From contig CAMBZU010000024.1 in NCBI GenBank assembly GCA_945872355.1, positions 1 to 40,423 on the forward strand: a stretch of DNA of 40,423 nt, in the 5' to 3' direction. The position numbers and the translations under genes were made by a program. Source of the DNA: Chitinophaga pinensis. Its GTDB lineage: Bacteria > Bacteroidota > Bacteroidia > UBA4408. The notes below the pieces were generated by a model. The model made no database searches, had not been told where the DNA came from, and saw nothing but the letters and a program-made list of their open reading frames with translations. This document shows, piece by piece, positions 1-9,363 of this stretch (the stretch's first letter is position 1; each line of letters begins with the position of its first letter).

Positions 1-843
1 GAGAAAAAAATAATGGTTTCTGCAACCAATTTGCAACGTATCCCTTCTTTTGTGAAAGTCAAAAATCCACAATTAATAAACTTTGAGAAACATGATGATA
101 ACATTGCTGACTTATCGCTACACCATGTAATATCTGAAGACAAAGACAAGTTGAATACACTTTTTAATTTGATATGTAACCTTAAAAATGAAGCAGCCTT
201 AATATTTTGCAACCATAGAGATGCCTGTGAAAGAACTGTTACTTTTTTAAAGGCAAAAGGAATATTTGCAACTGTTTATCATGGTGGTATGGAGCAAGCA
301 GAAAGAGAAAAGGCTTTGGTTCAATTTAGAAATGGGAGTGTAAGTTACTTGGTAACTACCGACCTTGCCGCAAGAGGACTTGATATCCCTGCTATGAAAC
401 ATGTTATACATTATCAAATGTCGATACATGAAAATGAGTTTGTACACCGAAATGGCAGAACTGCGCGCATGCAGGCAAAAGGAAATGCTTATTTATTATT
501 GTCGAAAGATGAAAAAAAACCACATTTTATTAAAACTGATTTGCCTATTTTTTCATTGAAATCAAATGTTAGCTTGCCAACTAAACCAGTATTTGCAACC
601 GTTAGCATTAGTGGAGGTAAAAAAAATAAAATAAACAAAGTGGATATTGCAGGCGCCTTTATCCAAAAAGGAAATTTAGCAAAGGATGATATTGGTTTAA
701 TTGAAGTGAAAGACTTTAATTCTTTTGTTGCCATTAATGCTGCCAAAGTAAATGATTTTTTACGATTGATTAAAGATCAAAAAATTAAGGGAAACAAATA
801 CAAAATTGAGATTGCAAAAGATCAAATTGAATATGTGAAATAA
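1..843 (+). CDS. dbpA: DEAD-box ATP-dependent RNA helicase, DbpA-like (5' end cut off by window)
   Basis: This is the C-terminal part of a DEAD-box RNA helicase, an enzyme that remodels structured RNA; DbpA-type members act on 23S rRNA during large-subunit assembly. The frame is open back to base 1, so the gene starts outside the window and the ATG at 13 is internal. Seen here: the end of domain 1 with motif III (SAT, codons 7-9); then helicase domain 2 with a motif IV-like IFCNH segment, motif V (TTDLAARGLDIP, near codons 118-130) and motif VI (HRNGRTAR, from codon 149). The last 70 or so codons fit the DbpA RNA-binding domain (a small RRM-like fold), including an ISGGKKNKINKVDIAGAF start like the domain's usual glycine/lysine-rich opening. 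Motif VI has Ala where HRIGRTGR is usual. The gene symbol rests on this C-terminal domain; a CsdA/RhlE-type name is less likely. Confidence 0.85.
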   Translation, partial: EKKIMVSATNLQRIPSFVKVKNPQLINFEKHDDNIADLSLHHVISEDKDKLNTLFNLICNLKNEAALIFCNHRDACERTVTFLKAKGIFATVYHGGMEQAEREKALVQFRNGSVSYLVTTDLAARGLDIPAMKHVIHYQMSIHENEFVHRNGRTARMQAKGNAYLLLSKDEKKPHFIKTDLPIFSLKSNVSLPTKPVFATVSISGGKKNKINKVDIAGAFIQKGNLAKDDIGLIEVKDFNSFVAINAAKVNDFLRLIKDQKIKGNKYKIEIAKDQIEYVK

Positions 844-935
844 CACTTTTTACAAGCTGTTTAATTTTAGAATTACATCAACAACATAAATTTTTGCGAA
901 CAAAAATTATATCTTTATCAGCGTAAAAATATCTT

Positions 936-2495
936 ATGAAAATACCCTTTGCCCTTTTTTTTATGCTTGCCATAAATGTGTTGTTGGCACAAAATAGATT
1001 TACCAATGACGCAACATTACGACAAATTTATGGCTACGAATATGAACGTAAAATCGATTCATTAATTCCTTATTTATCAAGCAAAAATAATCTTTATCGC
1101 TTTGCTGCTATTCAAAGTATGTCTTCTGTTCAAGATACTAATGCAGTGCCATTTTTATTGCAAATGTTGGCCTTAGAAAAAGTAGATTCGTGCAAGTTGG
1201 CATTGATTTTTAGTATAAGTCAACAAGATTGTGATACTGCTTTTAAAGGCTTAATAAATTACTATAAAAACTGCAGCCAAGCTGCAATAAAAATAGTTTG
1301 TTTGGAAGCAATAGGTAAAGTTTCAAAAAAAGATGTTACTGCATTATTTGCGCAAAGTTTTGCATTAACTAATAAACCAAACGATACTTTTCTGCACCAT
1401 TGGCTCAGAGGCGTATACCTTGCCAAAAGGAGAAAAAATATCGATTTAAATAAAGAGAAAGAGCAATTGAGTAAATGCTTAGAAACTATCTTGCAAAATA
1501 ACACAGGCGCCACCGATGAAATAAATTATTACTATTCAAAAATCATGAATCAAGCTTCCGTAGCTGCGCCAGAAATAGTAAAAATATCACTAAAAAGTAT
1601 GTTGGATATTGATGTGCAACTGCAATCATTAAAAACACCTTATTTACAATTAACATTATTAGAAAAGTATGAGTTATCTGCAAATGCTTGTCGCGAATTT
1701 TTTACATCAAACTATCATTCATTAATTAAATATTATGCTTTAGATGTTTATCTCCAAAAGCATACCTGGAATAATAAAGTTGACCAAGTTTTTATAGAAT
1801 CAATTTTTGATCAAAATGATGTGGCTTTAATCTCTAGCATATGCGAATATATTATTGAGCAAAATCAAAATAATAAAACTGTAGATCTTAGAATTGATAT
1901 ATTGCAAAATACACAACGGCAACTTTTTTTACCGCGCGATTTTGAAACATGGATAGATTTACAAAAGGCAATATTAAGCTTTCAAGGCAAGGCATATCAA
2001 TATAAGTCTTGTTTCGAAACGGGCTATCAAAATGCAATCGATTGGAATTATATTCTAAAAATTGATGCGCAACAAAAAGTGAAAATTACTACCAACAAAG
2101 GCACAATGGTGTTGCTGCTTAAAGTCAATGAAGCGCCATCGTCGGTAGCAAATTTTTTAAAATTAGTTGATGAGGGATATTATAATGGTAAATATTTTCA
2201 TAGAATGGTGCCTAATTTTGTTGTGCAGGGAGGTTGCCCTAGAGGCAATGGATGGGGCGCTTTAGAGTGGAATCAAAGAAGCGAATTGTCTAGCAATTTA
2301 AGATATAAAAAAGGAAGTGTTGGATTGGCTTCTGTTGGTAAAGATTCAGAAGGCGTTCAGTTTTTTATTAGTCACAATTATGCGCCACATTTAGATGGTA
2401 GGTACACTATTTTTGCTGAAGTAATCAAAGGCCTTGATGTAATTGGTAATTTGGTTGTAGGTGATCAAATGTTATCATTGGAGCGCATTCCTTAA
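936..2495 (+). CDS. Secreted HEAT-repeat / cyclophilin-type peptidyl-prolyl isomerase
   Basis: A 519-residue exported protein that probably speeds proline isomerisation during folding in the periplasm. Residues 1-18 form a signal peptide ending LLAQ. Residues about 40-350 are helical; the first part (about 45-150) looks like HEAT repeats (one reads YRFAAIQSMSSVQDTNAVPFLLQML). Residues about 378-515 are a cyclophilin domain: the active-site segment FHRMVPNFVVQGG contains His422-Arg423 with the expected Phe and Gln; later VQFFIS and LDGRYTIFAEV match the conserved QFFI and LDGxxxVFG stretches. The usual active-site Trp position reads Tyr in LDGRYTIF, as in some bacterial members. It follows the helicase by 92 bases on the same strand but looks functionally separate. 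No clear promoter: TATCTTTA at 910-917 is one base off the -7 consensus and lacks a well-placed -33 element. Confidence 0.85.
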   Translation: MKIPFALFFMLAINVLLAQNRFTNDATLRQIYGYEYERKIDSLIPYLSSKNNLYRFAAIQSMSSVQDTNAVPFLLQMLALEKVDSCKLALIFSISQQDCDTAFKGLINYYKNCSQAAIKIVCLEAIGKVSKKDVTALFAQSFALTNKPNDTFLHHWLRGVYLAKRRKNIDLNKEKEQLSKCLETILQNNTGATDEINYYYSKIMNQASVAAPEIVKISLKSMLDIDVQLQSLKTPYLQLTLLEKYELSANACREFFTSNYHSLIKYYALDVYLQKHTWNNKVDQVFIESIFDQNDVALISSICEYIIEQNQNNKTVDLRIDILQNTQRQLFLPRDFETWIDLQKAILSFQGKAYQYKSCFETGYQNAIDWNYILKIDAQQKVKITTNKGTMVLLLKVNEAPSSVANFLKLVDEGYYNGKYFHRMVPNFVVQGGCPRGNGWGALEWNQRSELSSNLRYKKGSVGLASVGKDSEGVQFFISHNYAPHLDGRYTIFAEVIKGLDVIGNLVVGDQMLSLERIP

Positions 2496-2650
2496 AGCGC
2501 GTCTTTTGAAATTTTTTGTTGAGTTGCCAAGGCAATATATATGACTGAGCTTTTTTCATATTTTATGTGAAAGTATCTTAATTTATGCGCTTGCAACTAA
2601 ATTTTAATTATTTTAGTTTTATTAAACACACGCTTTTGCCACAAAAAAAA

Positions 2651-4624
2651 ATGGTATTTAAGAGATATTTATACGTATTTATTTGCTTCATATTTTGCAA
2701 CTATACTTATGCAAAGGAAGTGTCTATTGATGATTCCTTGCGTATTTCAGAATTCTATGCGATATACAGCGATGAGGCTAAAATGAATTGGCTATTAAAT
2801 AATAATTTGGAGGATGTAAACAATTTCGTTAAGAAACATCAAAAAGTTTACGATGATTTTTCAAGTAAGATACTTAAAAGTAATAATGAACGGCTCAACT
2901 ACCATTTAAGTTTGATGGATGCTTTGTTAAGTTATCAGCAAAATCATTATCAAAAGGCAGTACCATTATTTTTAAACATATTAAATCAAAAAAAATTTGT
3001 TACTCAACTCGATTCAGTTGCTGTAATTATTAATTTAAAAACTTGCTTTGTAAGACTGCTCAATTATCCTAAGGCATTTGAAATGCATCAGTTATTAATG
3101 GAAATAGCCAAAAGAAATCCTAAAATAAATGAACGTGATTTAGGATTGCCATTGAGCCATGTTTATATAAGTATGGGCTTAATTTCAGAAGGTATAAAAT
3201 ATTTAAAAGCCGAATATTATAGCAATAGCAAAATTTCAAATGAATATTCTGAAGCTAATTTTTTCAATAATTTGGGTGTGGTATGGCAAAAAGGAAAGGA
3301 ACCAGATAGTGCCATCTACTATTATACAAAATCTCAAAATATTATTAAAGAATTTTTAAAAGCTAAACCTAAGGACAAATATTGTATCTTTTTTGATGGT
3401 TTACTTTCCGGAAATATTGGTCAAACACTTATGGATAAAAACCAAATTACTGATGCAATTCCATTGTTAAAAAAGGATATTTATTGTAGCAAGTTTACTG
3501 GAAATATTCAAAATGCAGCAATTAGTTTTAATGATTTGGCGCATTGTTATTTTATAAGCAAACAATTTAAAATAGCAGAAATTTATTTAGACTCCTCGCT
3601 CGCTATTTTAAAGGATATGGATCTGCCTCAAGAGTATTTAAAAAATCTGAAATTAAGAGCAGAATTATTAGCATCAACGGGCAGGTATGAGCAAGCCGCG
3701 CTCATTTATCAAAAATATAATACCTTAAATGATACTATTGCAGCAAATGATAAAGAGTTGTTATTGTTGAACCAACAAATTTCCTATCAAACAAATAAAT
3801 TGCAAGAAAAAATTGATAGACAAGAAAAGGAAATGAACACAAGTTTGCTGTTGGAAGAAAAGAGAAATACACAGCGAACATTATTGTTTATAATGCTATT
3901 GGCATTGCTTTCAATATTAATTTATGGATATTTTTCTTACAATAAAAGTAAGAAAAGAGAAAAACTACTTTATGATAAAAATGAAGAAATAACTGTAAAA
4001 AGTGCTATGCTAAGTGCCGCACTAAAAGAAAAAGAATTGCTAATTAAAGAGGTTCATCATCGTGTAAAAAATAACATGCAAATTATTATAAGTTTGCTAA
4101 AACTCCAATCGCATAAAATTAATGATGAAAGGGTAGAAGTGTATTTTTATGAAGCATGCAGTAGAATACAATCAATGGCGTTAATTCATGAATTTCTTTA
4201 CAAAAAAGAGAAGATGGATTTTTTACAAATGAATAAATATATTGAGCAATTAACCACAGAAATAAAGAATTCTTATACGCAACCAAACCATCAAATAGAA
4301 TTAGTTACTAATTGCGATGAAATTTTACTTGATTTTGACACAGCAATTCCACTAGGTTTAATAGTGAACGAATTGGTCTCCAATGCCTATAAACATGCAT
4401 TCCCCAATGGGGTGGGTAAAATAATTGTATCACTTAAAAACGCTGCTAATAAATATGTTTTAAATATTAAAGACGATGGAGTTGGAACACCTGAAAATTT
4501 TCAACAAAAGAAAGAAAACACCCTTGGAATGGAACTTATTGCATTACTCTCAAATCAAATAAATGCAACAGTTGAAATGAAACACCTTGATAGTTTTGAA
4601 GTTAATATTTCTTTCCCCCAATAG
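2651..4624 (+). CDS. TPR-containing sensor histidine kinase, HisKA_2 type
   Basis: A 657-residue signalling kinase. I place the start at ATG 2651 rather than the in-frame ATG 2585, because a signal peptide begins there (MVFKRYLYVFICFIFC...YAKE). Residues about 25-400 are tetratricopeptide-like helical repeats in the periplasm (one reads SEANFFNNLGVVWQKGKEPDSA within a longer unit), followed by a short coiled coil. A single membrane helix lies at about 414-433. The cytoplasmic part has the HisKA_2 phospho-acceptor motif EVHHRVKNNMQ with His469/His470, and a HATPase domain with the N box (NELVSNAYKHAF, from residue 573) and a G box (DDGVGTP). HisKA_2 kinases often signal to atypical response regulators. 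No regulator gene is adjacent; it faces recG tail to tail with 30 bases between. The ligand cannot be inferred. Confidence 0.85.
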   Translation: MVFKRYLYVFICFIFCNYTYAKEVSIDDSLRISEFYAIYSDEAKMNWLLNNNLEDVNNFVKKHQKVYDDFSSKILKSNNERLNYHLSLMDALLSYQQNHYQKAVPLFLNILNQKKFVTQLDSVAVIINLKTCFVRLLNYPKAFEMHQLLMEIAKRNPKINERDLGLPLSHVYISMGLISEGIKYLKAEYYSNSKISNEYSEANFFNNLGVVWQKGKEPDSAIYYYTKSQNIIKEFLKAKPKDKYCIFFDGLLSGNIGQTLMDKNQITDAIPLLKKDIYCSKFTGNIQNAAISFNDLAHCYFISKQFKIAEIYLDSSLAILKDMDLPQEYLKNLKLRAELLASTGRYEQAALIYQKYNTLNDTIAANDKELLLLNQQISYQTNKLQEKIDRQEKEMNTSLLLEEKRNTQRTLLFIMLLALLSILIYGYFSYNKSKKREKLLYDKNEEITVKSAMLSAALKEKELLIKEVHHRVKNNMQIIISLLKLQSHKINDERVEVYFYEACSRIQSMALIHEFLYKKEKMDFLQMNKYIEQLTTEIKNSYTQPNHQIELVTNCDEILLDFDTAIPLGLIVNELVSNAYKHAFPNGVGKIIVSLKNAANKYVLNIKDDGVGTPENFQQKKENTLGMELIALLSNQINATVEMKHLDSFEVNISFPQ

Positions 4625-4654
4625 CACTGCTGCAAATCATACCAATATTTTGGT

Positions 4655-6766
4655 TTAACTTATCCTGCTCCAATTCGATTTCGATTTGCTATTTTGCCTT
4701 AAAAATAACAACAAATCGGCATGTTCGGGCAATGCTAAATTGACATCTTTTTCAATAAAATACTGCGCTGCATGCCGCGCTAACTCAATAATTTCTTGGT
4801 CTTGCGCAATATTGGTAAGCTTTAAATCCATCAAGCCACTTTGCTGCGTGCCTTCAATATTACCGGGCCCACGTAGTTTTAAATCAACTTCAGCAATTTC
4901 AAAACCATCGTTTGTGCGCACCATGGTATCTAAGCGTAAACGCGCTTCCCTACTTAGTTTATGCGAGCTCATTAATATACAATAGGATTGCGCTGCACCA
5001 CGCCCAACTCTGCCACGCAACTGATGCAATTGCGACAAACCAAAACGCTCTACACTTTCAATCAACATAATACTTGCATTGGGCACATTCACACCTACTT
5101 CAATCACAGTTGTGGCAACCATAATTTGTGTGGTGCCATTCACAAAGCGCTGCATTTCCCAATCTTTGGTTTTGGCTTTCATTCTGCCATGCACAATACT
5201 AATTTGGTATCGAGGAATGGGAAATTGATACAAAACCATATCATAGCCTTCTTCCAAATTTTTATAATCTAATTTTTCTGATTCCTCAATTAATGGATAA
5301 ACAATATAGGCTTGTCTGCCAAGTTCAATTTGACTTCTAATAAATTCATAAACATCAAGTCGCTTATCGTCAAAGCGATGTACAGTTAAGATAGGTTTTC
5401 TGCCAGGCGGCAACTCATCAATAATTGAAATATCTAAATCGCCATAAACGGTCATGGCAAGTGTTCTTGGAATGGGTGTGGCAGTCATTACCAAAACATG
5501 CGGCACATATTGTTGGCTTTTGTTCCACAATTTACTGCGCTGCTCTACACCAAAACGATGTTGCTCATCAATCACCACAAATCCTAAATTTTGAAATTGC
5601 ACATTATCTTCTATAAGTGCATGTGTACCTATTAAAATATGTAGCTCTCCGTTTAATAAAGTTTCAAATAAAATGGCTCTTTGTTTTTTTCCTGTTGAGC
5701 CTGTAAGCAGTCCAACTTTTATAGGCATATCTTTGAGCAATTCCGTAATGGTGGTAAAATGTTGGTTCGCTAATATTTCGGTGGGAGCCATTAAACAACT
5801 TTGATAACTGTTGTCTAAAGAAATAAGCATGCAAATTAATGATACTACTGTTTTTCCACTTCCAACATCGCCTTGTAATAAACGGTTCATTTGCTTGCCA
5901 CTGCCCATATCGGCTCTAATTTCTTTTACTACTCTTTTTTGTGCGCCGGTTAATTCGTATGGTAAATAATCGTTGTAAAAAGTATTAAAGTAATTTCCCA
6001 CTTTGCCAAATACCATGCCTTTATAGCTGAGGTTGCGCTTCGTTTTTAGCTTAAGCAATCGCATTTGAATGATGAATAACTCTTCGAATTTTAATCGAAA
6101 TTCTGCTGCCTTTAAATCGTTTGTGTTTGCAGGAATATGTATGTCTTTCCATGCTGTTTCGCGCGGTACAAAATTATTTTGTTCAATTAAACTCAAAGGC
6201 AAAAACTCAGGTAATTCTCCTTGCAGCTGGCTTAACAATTGACGCATTAATTTTAATATGCCTTTGCTATCGAGGCCATAATTTTTTAACCTTTCTGTAC
6301 TTGAATAAATGCCGTGCAAGCCTTCAGTGCCCATTTGTATGTATTGCTCATACAATTCAATTTCAGGATGATTAAAAGAAAATTTCCCTTTAAAATCAGC
6401 GGGCTTTCCAAAAACTACATATTGCTCCCCCGCTTTAACTAATTCACTGATCCATTTCATGCCTTGAAACCAAACCAACTCAATGCTGCCCGTTTGATCT
6501 TTTAATGTGGCTACTAATCTTTTGGTTCTTTTTTCGCCAACAACTTCAGTTTTTATAATGTGCCCTTTTATTTGAATGTAGGCTAAGGTGTCATTTACTT
6601 CTGAAATAGTATAAAATTTACTTCTGTCTACGTAACGAAAAGGAAAATGCTGTAATAACGTTTCGAAATTGCTTATTTGTAATTCAGTTTTGAGCAGCTG
6701 GGCGCGCTGAGGACCTACTCCTTTTAAAAACTCAATAGGCGTTTCTAAGATGTTATTGCTGCTCAT
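4655..6766 (-). CDS. recG: ATP-dependent DNA helicase RecG
   Basis: RecG is a branched-DNA translocase that remodels stalled forks, Holliday junctions and R-loops. The 703-residue length fits the family (about 690). The N-terminal wedge domain (about 1-150, with an OB-fold region near 60-140) starts with the usual opening that places the protein at GVGPQRA. Helicase motifs follow: Walker A GDVGSGKT at 299-306, MAPTEILA, DEQHRFG at 400-406, the TATPIPRTLAM motif at 428-438, and LRGRVGRG in domain 2. The C-terminal TRG region carries the LRGPGNIEGTQQSG signature used to couple ATP hydrolysis to translocation. It is the last gene of a minus-strand operon, 39 bases after pabB. All key residues are present. 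Confidence 0.97.
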   Translation of the reverse strand: MSSNNILETPIEFLKGVGPQRAQLLKTELQISNFETLLQHFPFRYVDRSKFYTISEVNDTLAYIQIKGHIIKTEVVGEKRTKRLVATLKDQTGSIELVWFQGMKWISELVKAGEQYVVFGKPADFKGKFSFNHPEIELYEQYIQMGTEGLHGIYSSTERLKNYGLDSKGILKLMRQLLSQLQGELPEFLPLSLIEQNNFVPRETAWKDIHIPANTNDLKAAEFRLKFEELFIIQMRLLKLKTKRNLSYKGMVFGKVGNYFNTFYNDYLPYELTGAQKRVVKEIRADMGSGKQMNRLLQGDVGSGKTVVSLICMLISLDNSYQSCLMAPTEILANQHFTTITELLKDMPIKVGLLTGSTGKKQRAILFETLLNGELHILIGTHALIEDNVQFQNLGFVVIDEQHRFGVEQRSKLWNKSQQYVPHVLVMTATPIPRTLAMTVYGDLDISIIDELPPGRKPILTVHRFDDKRLDVYEFIRSQIELGRQAYIVYPLIEESEKLDYKNLEEGYDMVLYQFPIPRYQISIVHGRMKAKTKDWEMQRFVNGTTQIMVATTVIEVGVNVPNASIMLIESVERFGLSQLHQLRGRVGRGAAQSYCILMSSHKLSREARLRLDTMVRTNDGFEIAEVDLKLRGPGNIEGTQQSGLMDLKLTNIAQDQEIIELARHAAQYFIEKDVNLALPEHADLLLFLRQNSKSKSNWSRIS

Positions 6767-6805
6767 TGCTCTTTTTACAATTCTTTGGGCTTAAAAGTAA
6801 GTATA

Positions 6806-8098
6806 TTATAATAATACCTTAAAAAGGGCTTCAGCCTTTAATAAACATTCTTCATACTCAGCATTTGCATTGGCTTGAGATGTAATAGCGCTGCCTACAC
6901 AAAATTGCGCCTTACTTGTTGTTTGATTAATGATGATGCTTCTGATAAGCACATTAAAATCATAATTATTGTTTGGATCAAGATAACCTAAAGCCCCTGA
7001 ATAAAAACCGCGTTTCATTTGTTCGTGCTGTTCAATTAATTGCATGGCCATAATTTTTGGTGCGCCTGTCATAGAGCCCATAGGAAATGCATCTTTAATA
7101 GCATTCATATAATTTAATTCATCATTTAAAGTAGCCGTAACTGTTGTTATCATTTGATGCACCTGTTTAAAAGAGTAGATGCCAAAAAGTTCTTCAACTT
7201 GCACTGAATTGCGCGCAGCATGTTTACTTAAATCGTTGCGCACTAAATCAGTTATCATTACATTCTCACTGCGTTCCTTCGCATTATTATGCAGCTCATT
7301 TTTTTGATGTTCATCTTCAATTGCGTTTTGTCCACGTTTGGCAGTGCCTTTTATAGGTTGTGAAATTAATTTTTTGCCTTCCTTTTTTATAAATCGCTCA
7401 GGGCTTGCACTTATAATTACTGCTTGGCCAACTTTTACATAGGCAGAAAATGGGGCCTTGCTAATGTTATTTAAGGCCGAATAAAGACCTATCCAATTTT
7501 GATGATGCACCTCCGTTTCAAAGGCAATGCAATAGTTAACTTCATAAATATTTCCATAAGCAATTTGTTGCTGAAGTTTCTCAAATGTATGAATGTAATT
7601 TTCTTTTGAAGTTTGATGTTGAATAGTGCATGAATGTTTGAATTCATCAATTTGAGCACTTACGCTTTGCAAAGCATCAGCAATCTTTTGCTCTTCCAAT
7701 TTTTTATCTATCACAATCACTTCCATCTTATTGCCTAAAATAGCAATGACCAGCTGTGGTTCAATAAAATGAGCCAAAGGCAGTGCAAGTAAATCCTCAT
7801 TGTGAGAGAATAAATCTTCTATTTCATTTTTTAAATCATACGATAAATAACCAAAAAGCCATGTATGATTCGTATTTTGAAAATCTGCTAAATTGTTAAA
7901 ATGTTGCCCCGCCTCAAATTTTATGGTTTTATTTGTGCCCAAGGCTACTAGTAAATCATAGCTTCTATAGGATAAAGCACTTGCTATGTTTAGCTCTGCG
8001 TTGCTATCATAAAAAAAGCAGGTATCAAATTGCTGACTAAAATTGAGCAATTTATTTCTGATTTCTTCGAGATTTATTTCAACACTAAATTGCGGCAT
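6806..8098 (-). CDS. pabB: Aminodeoxychorismate synthase component I (PabB)
   Basis: This 430-residue chorismate-binding enzyme should convert chorismate plus ammonia to 4-amino-4-deoxychorismate for p-aminobenzoate and folate synthesis. The decisive clue is PIKGT at 248-252: the lysine (Lys250 here, Lys274 in E. coli PabB) is typical of aminodeoxychorismate synthases, while anthranilate synthases have PIAGT. Other family motifs: SPERF at 232-236, ITDLVRNDL at 282-290, GSMTGAPK at 341-348 and FYSGALGYL near 365-373. The first 160 residues are the variable N-terminal half. The glutaminase partner PabA is not in the window. The start is 11 bases after the hemH stop, so the two are almost surely co-transcribed. 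An isochorismate synthase or TrpE role is less likely given PIKGT. Confidence 0.9.
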   Translation of the reverse strand: MPQFSVEINLEEIRNKLLNFSQQFDTCFFYDSNAELNIASALSYRSYDLLVALGTNKTIKFEAGQHFNNLADFQNTNHTWLFGYLSYDLKNEIEDLFSHNEDLLALPLAHFIEPQLVIAILGNKMEVIVIDKKLEEQKIADALQSVSAQIDEFKHSCTIQHQTSKENYIHTFEKLQQQIAYGNIYEVNYCIAFETEVHHQNWIGLYSALNNISKAPFSAYVKVGQAVIISASPERFIKKEGKKLISQPIKGTAKRGQNAIEDEHQKNELHNNAKERSENVMITDLVRNDLSKHAARNSVQVEELFGIYSFKQVHQMITTVTATLNDELNYMNAIKDAFPMGSMTGAPKIMAMQLIEQHEQMKRGFYSGALGYLDPNNNYDFNVLIRSIIINQTTSKAQFCVGSAITSQANANAEYEECLLKAEALFKVLL

Positions 8099-8109
8099 AC
8101 ATAAATTTG

Positions 8110-9123
8110 CTAAAGGCGTTCAAGAACCATTTTTTCGAGTGTATTAATCCATATAGGATGGTCGTTCAAACTCTCTACCAATTGTAAATGTTGGCCTCCG
8201 TGTTCTTCAAAAATTTCTTTGTATTCCATACCAATTTCAATAGTAGTTTCAAGGCAATCGGCAGTAAAGGCCGGACTAAAAACTAATAATTTCTTTACAC
8301 CTTTTTTTGCTAGTTCTTCTACTACTTTATCACTAAAAGGCTCTAACCAATTTTTATCTAAACGCGATTGAAAGGCTACTGTGTATTTTTCTTTAGGGAT
8401 GTTAAGTCTTGAGGCAATTTGACGGGTTGTTTCATAGCATGCTGCTTTGTAGCAAAAGGCATTTTCTTCGTCAATATGGTCTTCGCAATGATGATCAGCA
8501 CAAGGCCCTTTTTCATAAACCTTATCTACCTGTCGCACAGGCAAACCATGATAGCTGAATAATACATGTTCATAGTTCTCAGTGATATGTTTTTTACCAC
8601 GTTCTGCAAATGCATCTAAATAACCCGCTTCATCATAATATTGGCTCACCATGGTAATTTCTGGAATCACCCACCATTTACTTACAATTTGCATTACTTT
8701 TTCAAGCGTAGAGCCAGTGCTACTTGAAGCATATTGTGGATACAGTGGAATGACAATTATTTTGGAGTAATTCTCTATTCGGATTTCTTCTAACACCGAA
8801 TCAATGCTTGGATTTTGATAACGCATGGCAAAAAATACATCAGCCTTTGATACTAATTTTTCTTGCAATTTATGTGTTACACTTTTTCCGTGTATTAGAA
8901 GCGGAGATCCATTTTCAGTCCAAAGTTCTTGATAAATTTTGGCAGATTTTGGTGCACGAAAAGGCACAATAATCAAGTTCACCAAAATGGCTCTCAACAA
9001 CCAAGGAATATCAATTACGCGCGGGTCGTTTAAAAATTGAAATAAATACTTGCGCACGTCACCCACAGATGGGCTATCTGGCGTGCCAAGATTAATGAGT
9101 AATACAGCAGTTTTCTTTTTCAC
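8110..9123 (-). CDS. hemH: Ferrochelatase
   Basis: Inserts ferrous iron into protoporphyrin IX (or, in coproporphyrin-route bacteria, coproporphyrin III) in the last steps of heme synthesis. The 337-residue protein opens with the family's LLINLGTPDSP. The active-site histidine lies in SYHGLP (His192), and the acidic metal-site segment is FTADCLETTIEIG (Glu292 and Glu296, near residues equivalent to the conserved Glu). The AFQSRLDKNWLEPFSD stretch matches the usual QSR...WLEP block. Odd: between residues 203 and 231 there is an insert compared with E. coli HemH, carrying Cys208, Cys213, Cys224 and Cys229 (see findings). It is the first gene of the hemH-pabB-recG operon and diverges from atpB across a 240-base gap. 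Heme made here would serve the heme A synthase encoded at 15573. Confidence 0.95.
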   Translation of the reverse strand: MKKKTAVLLINLGTPDSPSVGDVRKYLFQFLNDPRVIDIPWLLRAILVNLIIVPFRAPKSAKIYQELWTENGSPLLIHGKSVTHKLQEKLVSKADVFFAMRYQNPSIDSVLEEIRIENYSKIIVIPLYPQYASSSTGSTLEKVMQIVSKWWVIPEITMVSQYYDEAGYLDAFAERGKKHITENYEHVLFSYHGLPVRQVDKVYEKGPCADHHCEDHIDEENAFCYKAACYETTRQIASRLNIPKEKYTVAFQSRLDKNWLEPFSDKVVEELAKKGVKKLLVFSPAFTADCLETTIEIGMEYKEIFEEHGGQHLQLVESLNDHPIWINTLEKMVLERL

Positions 9124-9214
9124 AAAGTTTTATTAATATTGAATAGATGTAACATTCTTTATTGAAAATAGTTGGTTAAAAAATTTCTTTTATTGAAATG
9201 GATAAATTTTTCTG

Positions 9215-9222
9215 CAAAACTA
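9215..9222 (-). promoter_or_regulatory. Possible -7 element for the hemH operon
   Basis: On the minus strand this reads TAGTTTTG, a full match to the Bacteroidota -7 consensus TAnnTTTG. I see no convincing TTG at the expected distance upstream. It would give a leader of roughly 85 bases before hemH. Support is from one element only. Confidence 0.35.
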
Positions 9223-9296
9223 ATGAATTACGTGAAATTTATTCATGCTGTATATTTTGAAGCAAATAATTACACATTAATTGTTAGTAATAATTT

Positions 9297-9326
9297 TTTG
9301 AATCCACAAAAATAGTGTAACTTTGC
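9297..9326 (+). promoter_or_regulatory. Promoter of the ATP synthase operon
   Basis: TTTG at 9297-9300, then 18 bases, then TAACTTTG at 9319-9326, matching both parts of the Bacteroidota sigma factor consensus (TTTG near -33, TAnnTTTG near -7). Transcription would begin near 9331-9334. This argues that the TTG codon at 9334 is not the atpB start and that ATG 9364 is, with a leader of about 30 bases. The best promoter match in the window. Confidence 0.7.
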
Positions 9327-9363
9327 GCCCGAATTGAAAAAATACGTGTCGAAAAATAACGAA

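Noticed and set aside
891-917. Promoter for the HEAT/cyclophilin gene (TTTTTG then TATCTTTA)
   Set aside because: The spacing is only 13 bases and the -7 element lacks its final G.
2585-2650. Upstream ATG for the histidine kinase
   Set aside because: It would place 22 polar and aromatic residues before a clear signal peptide; the ATG at 2651 gives a normal exported sensor.
9334-9363. TTG start for atpB giving ten extra residues
   Set aside because: The well-formed promoter at 9297-9326 would start transcription at or just before this TTG, and the signal peptide begins after ATG 9364.
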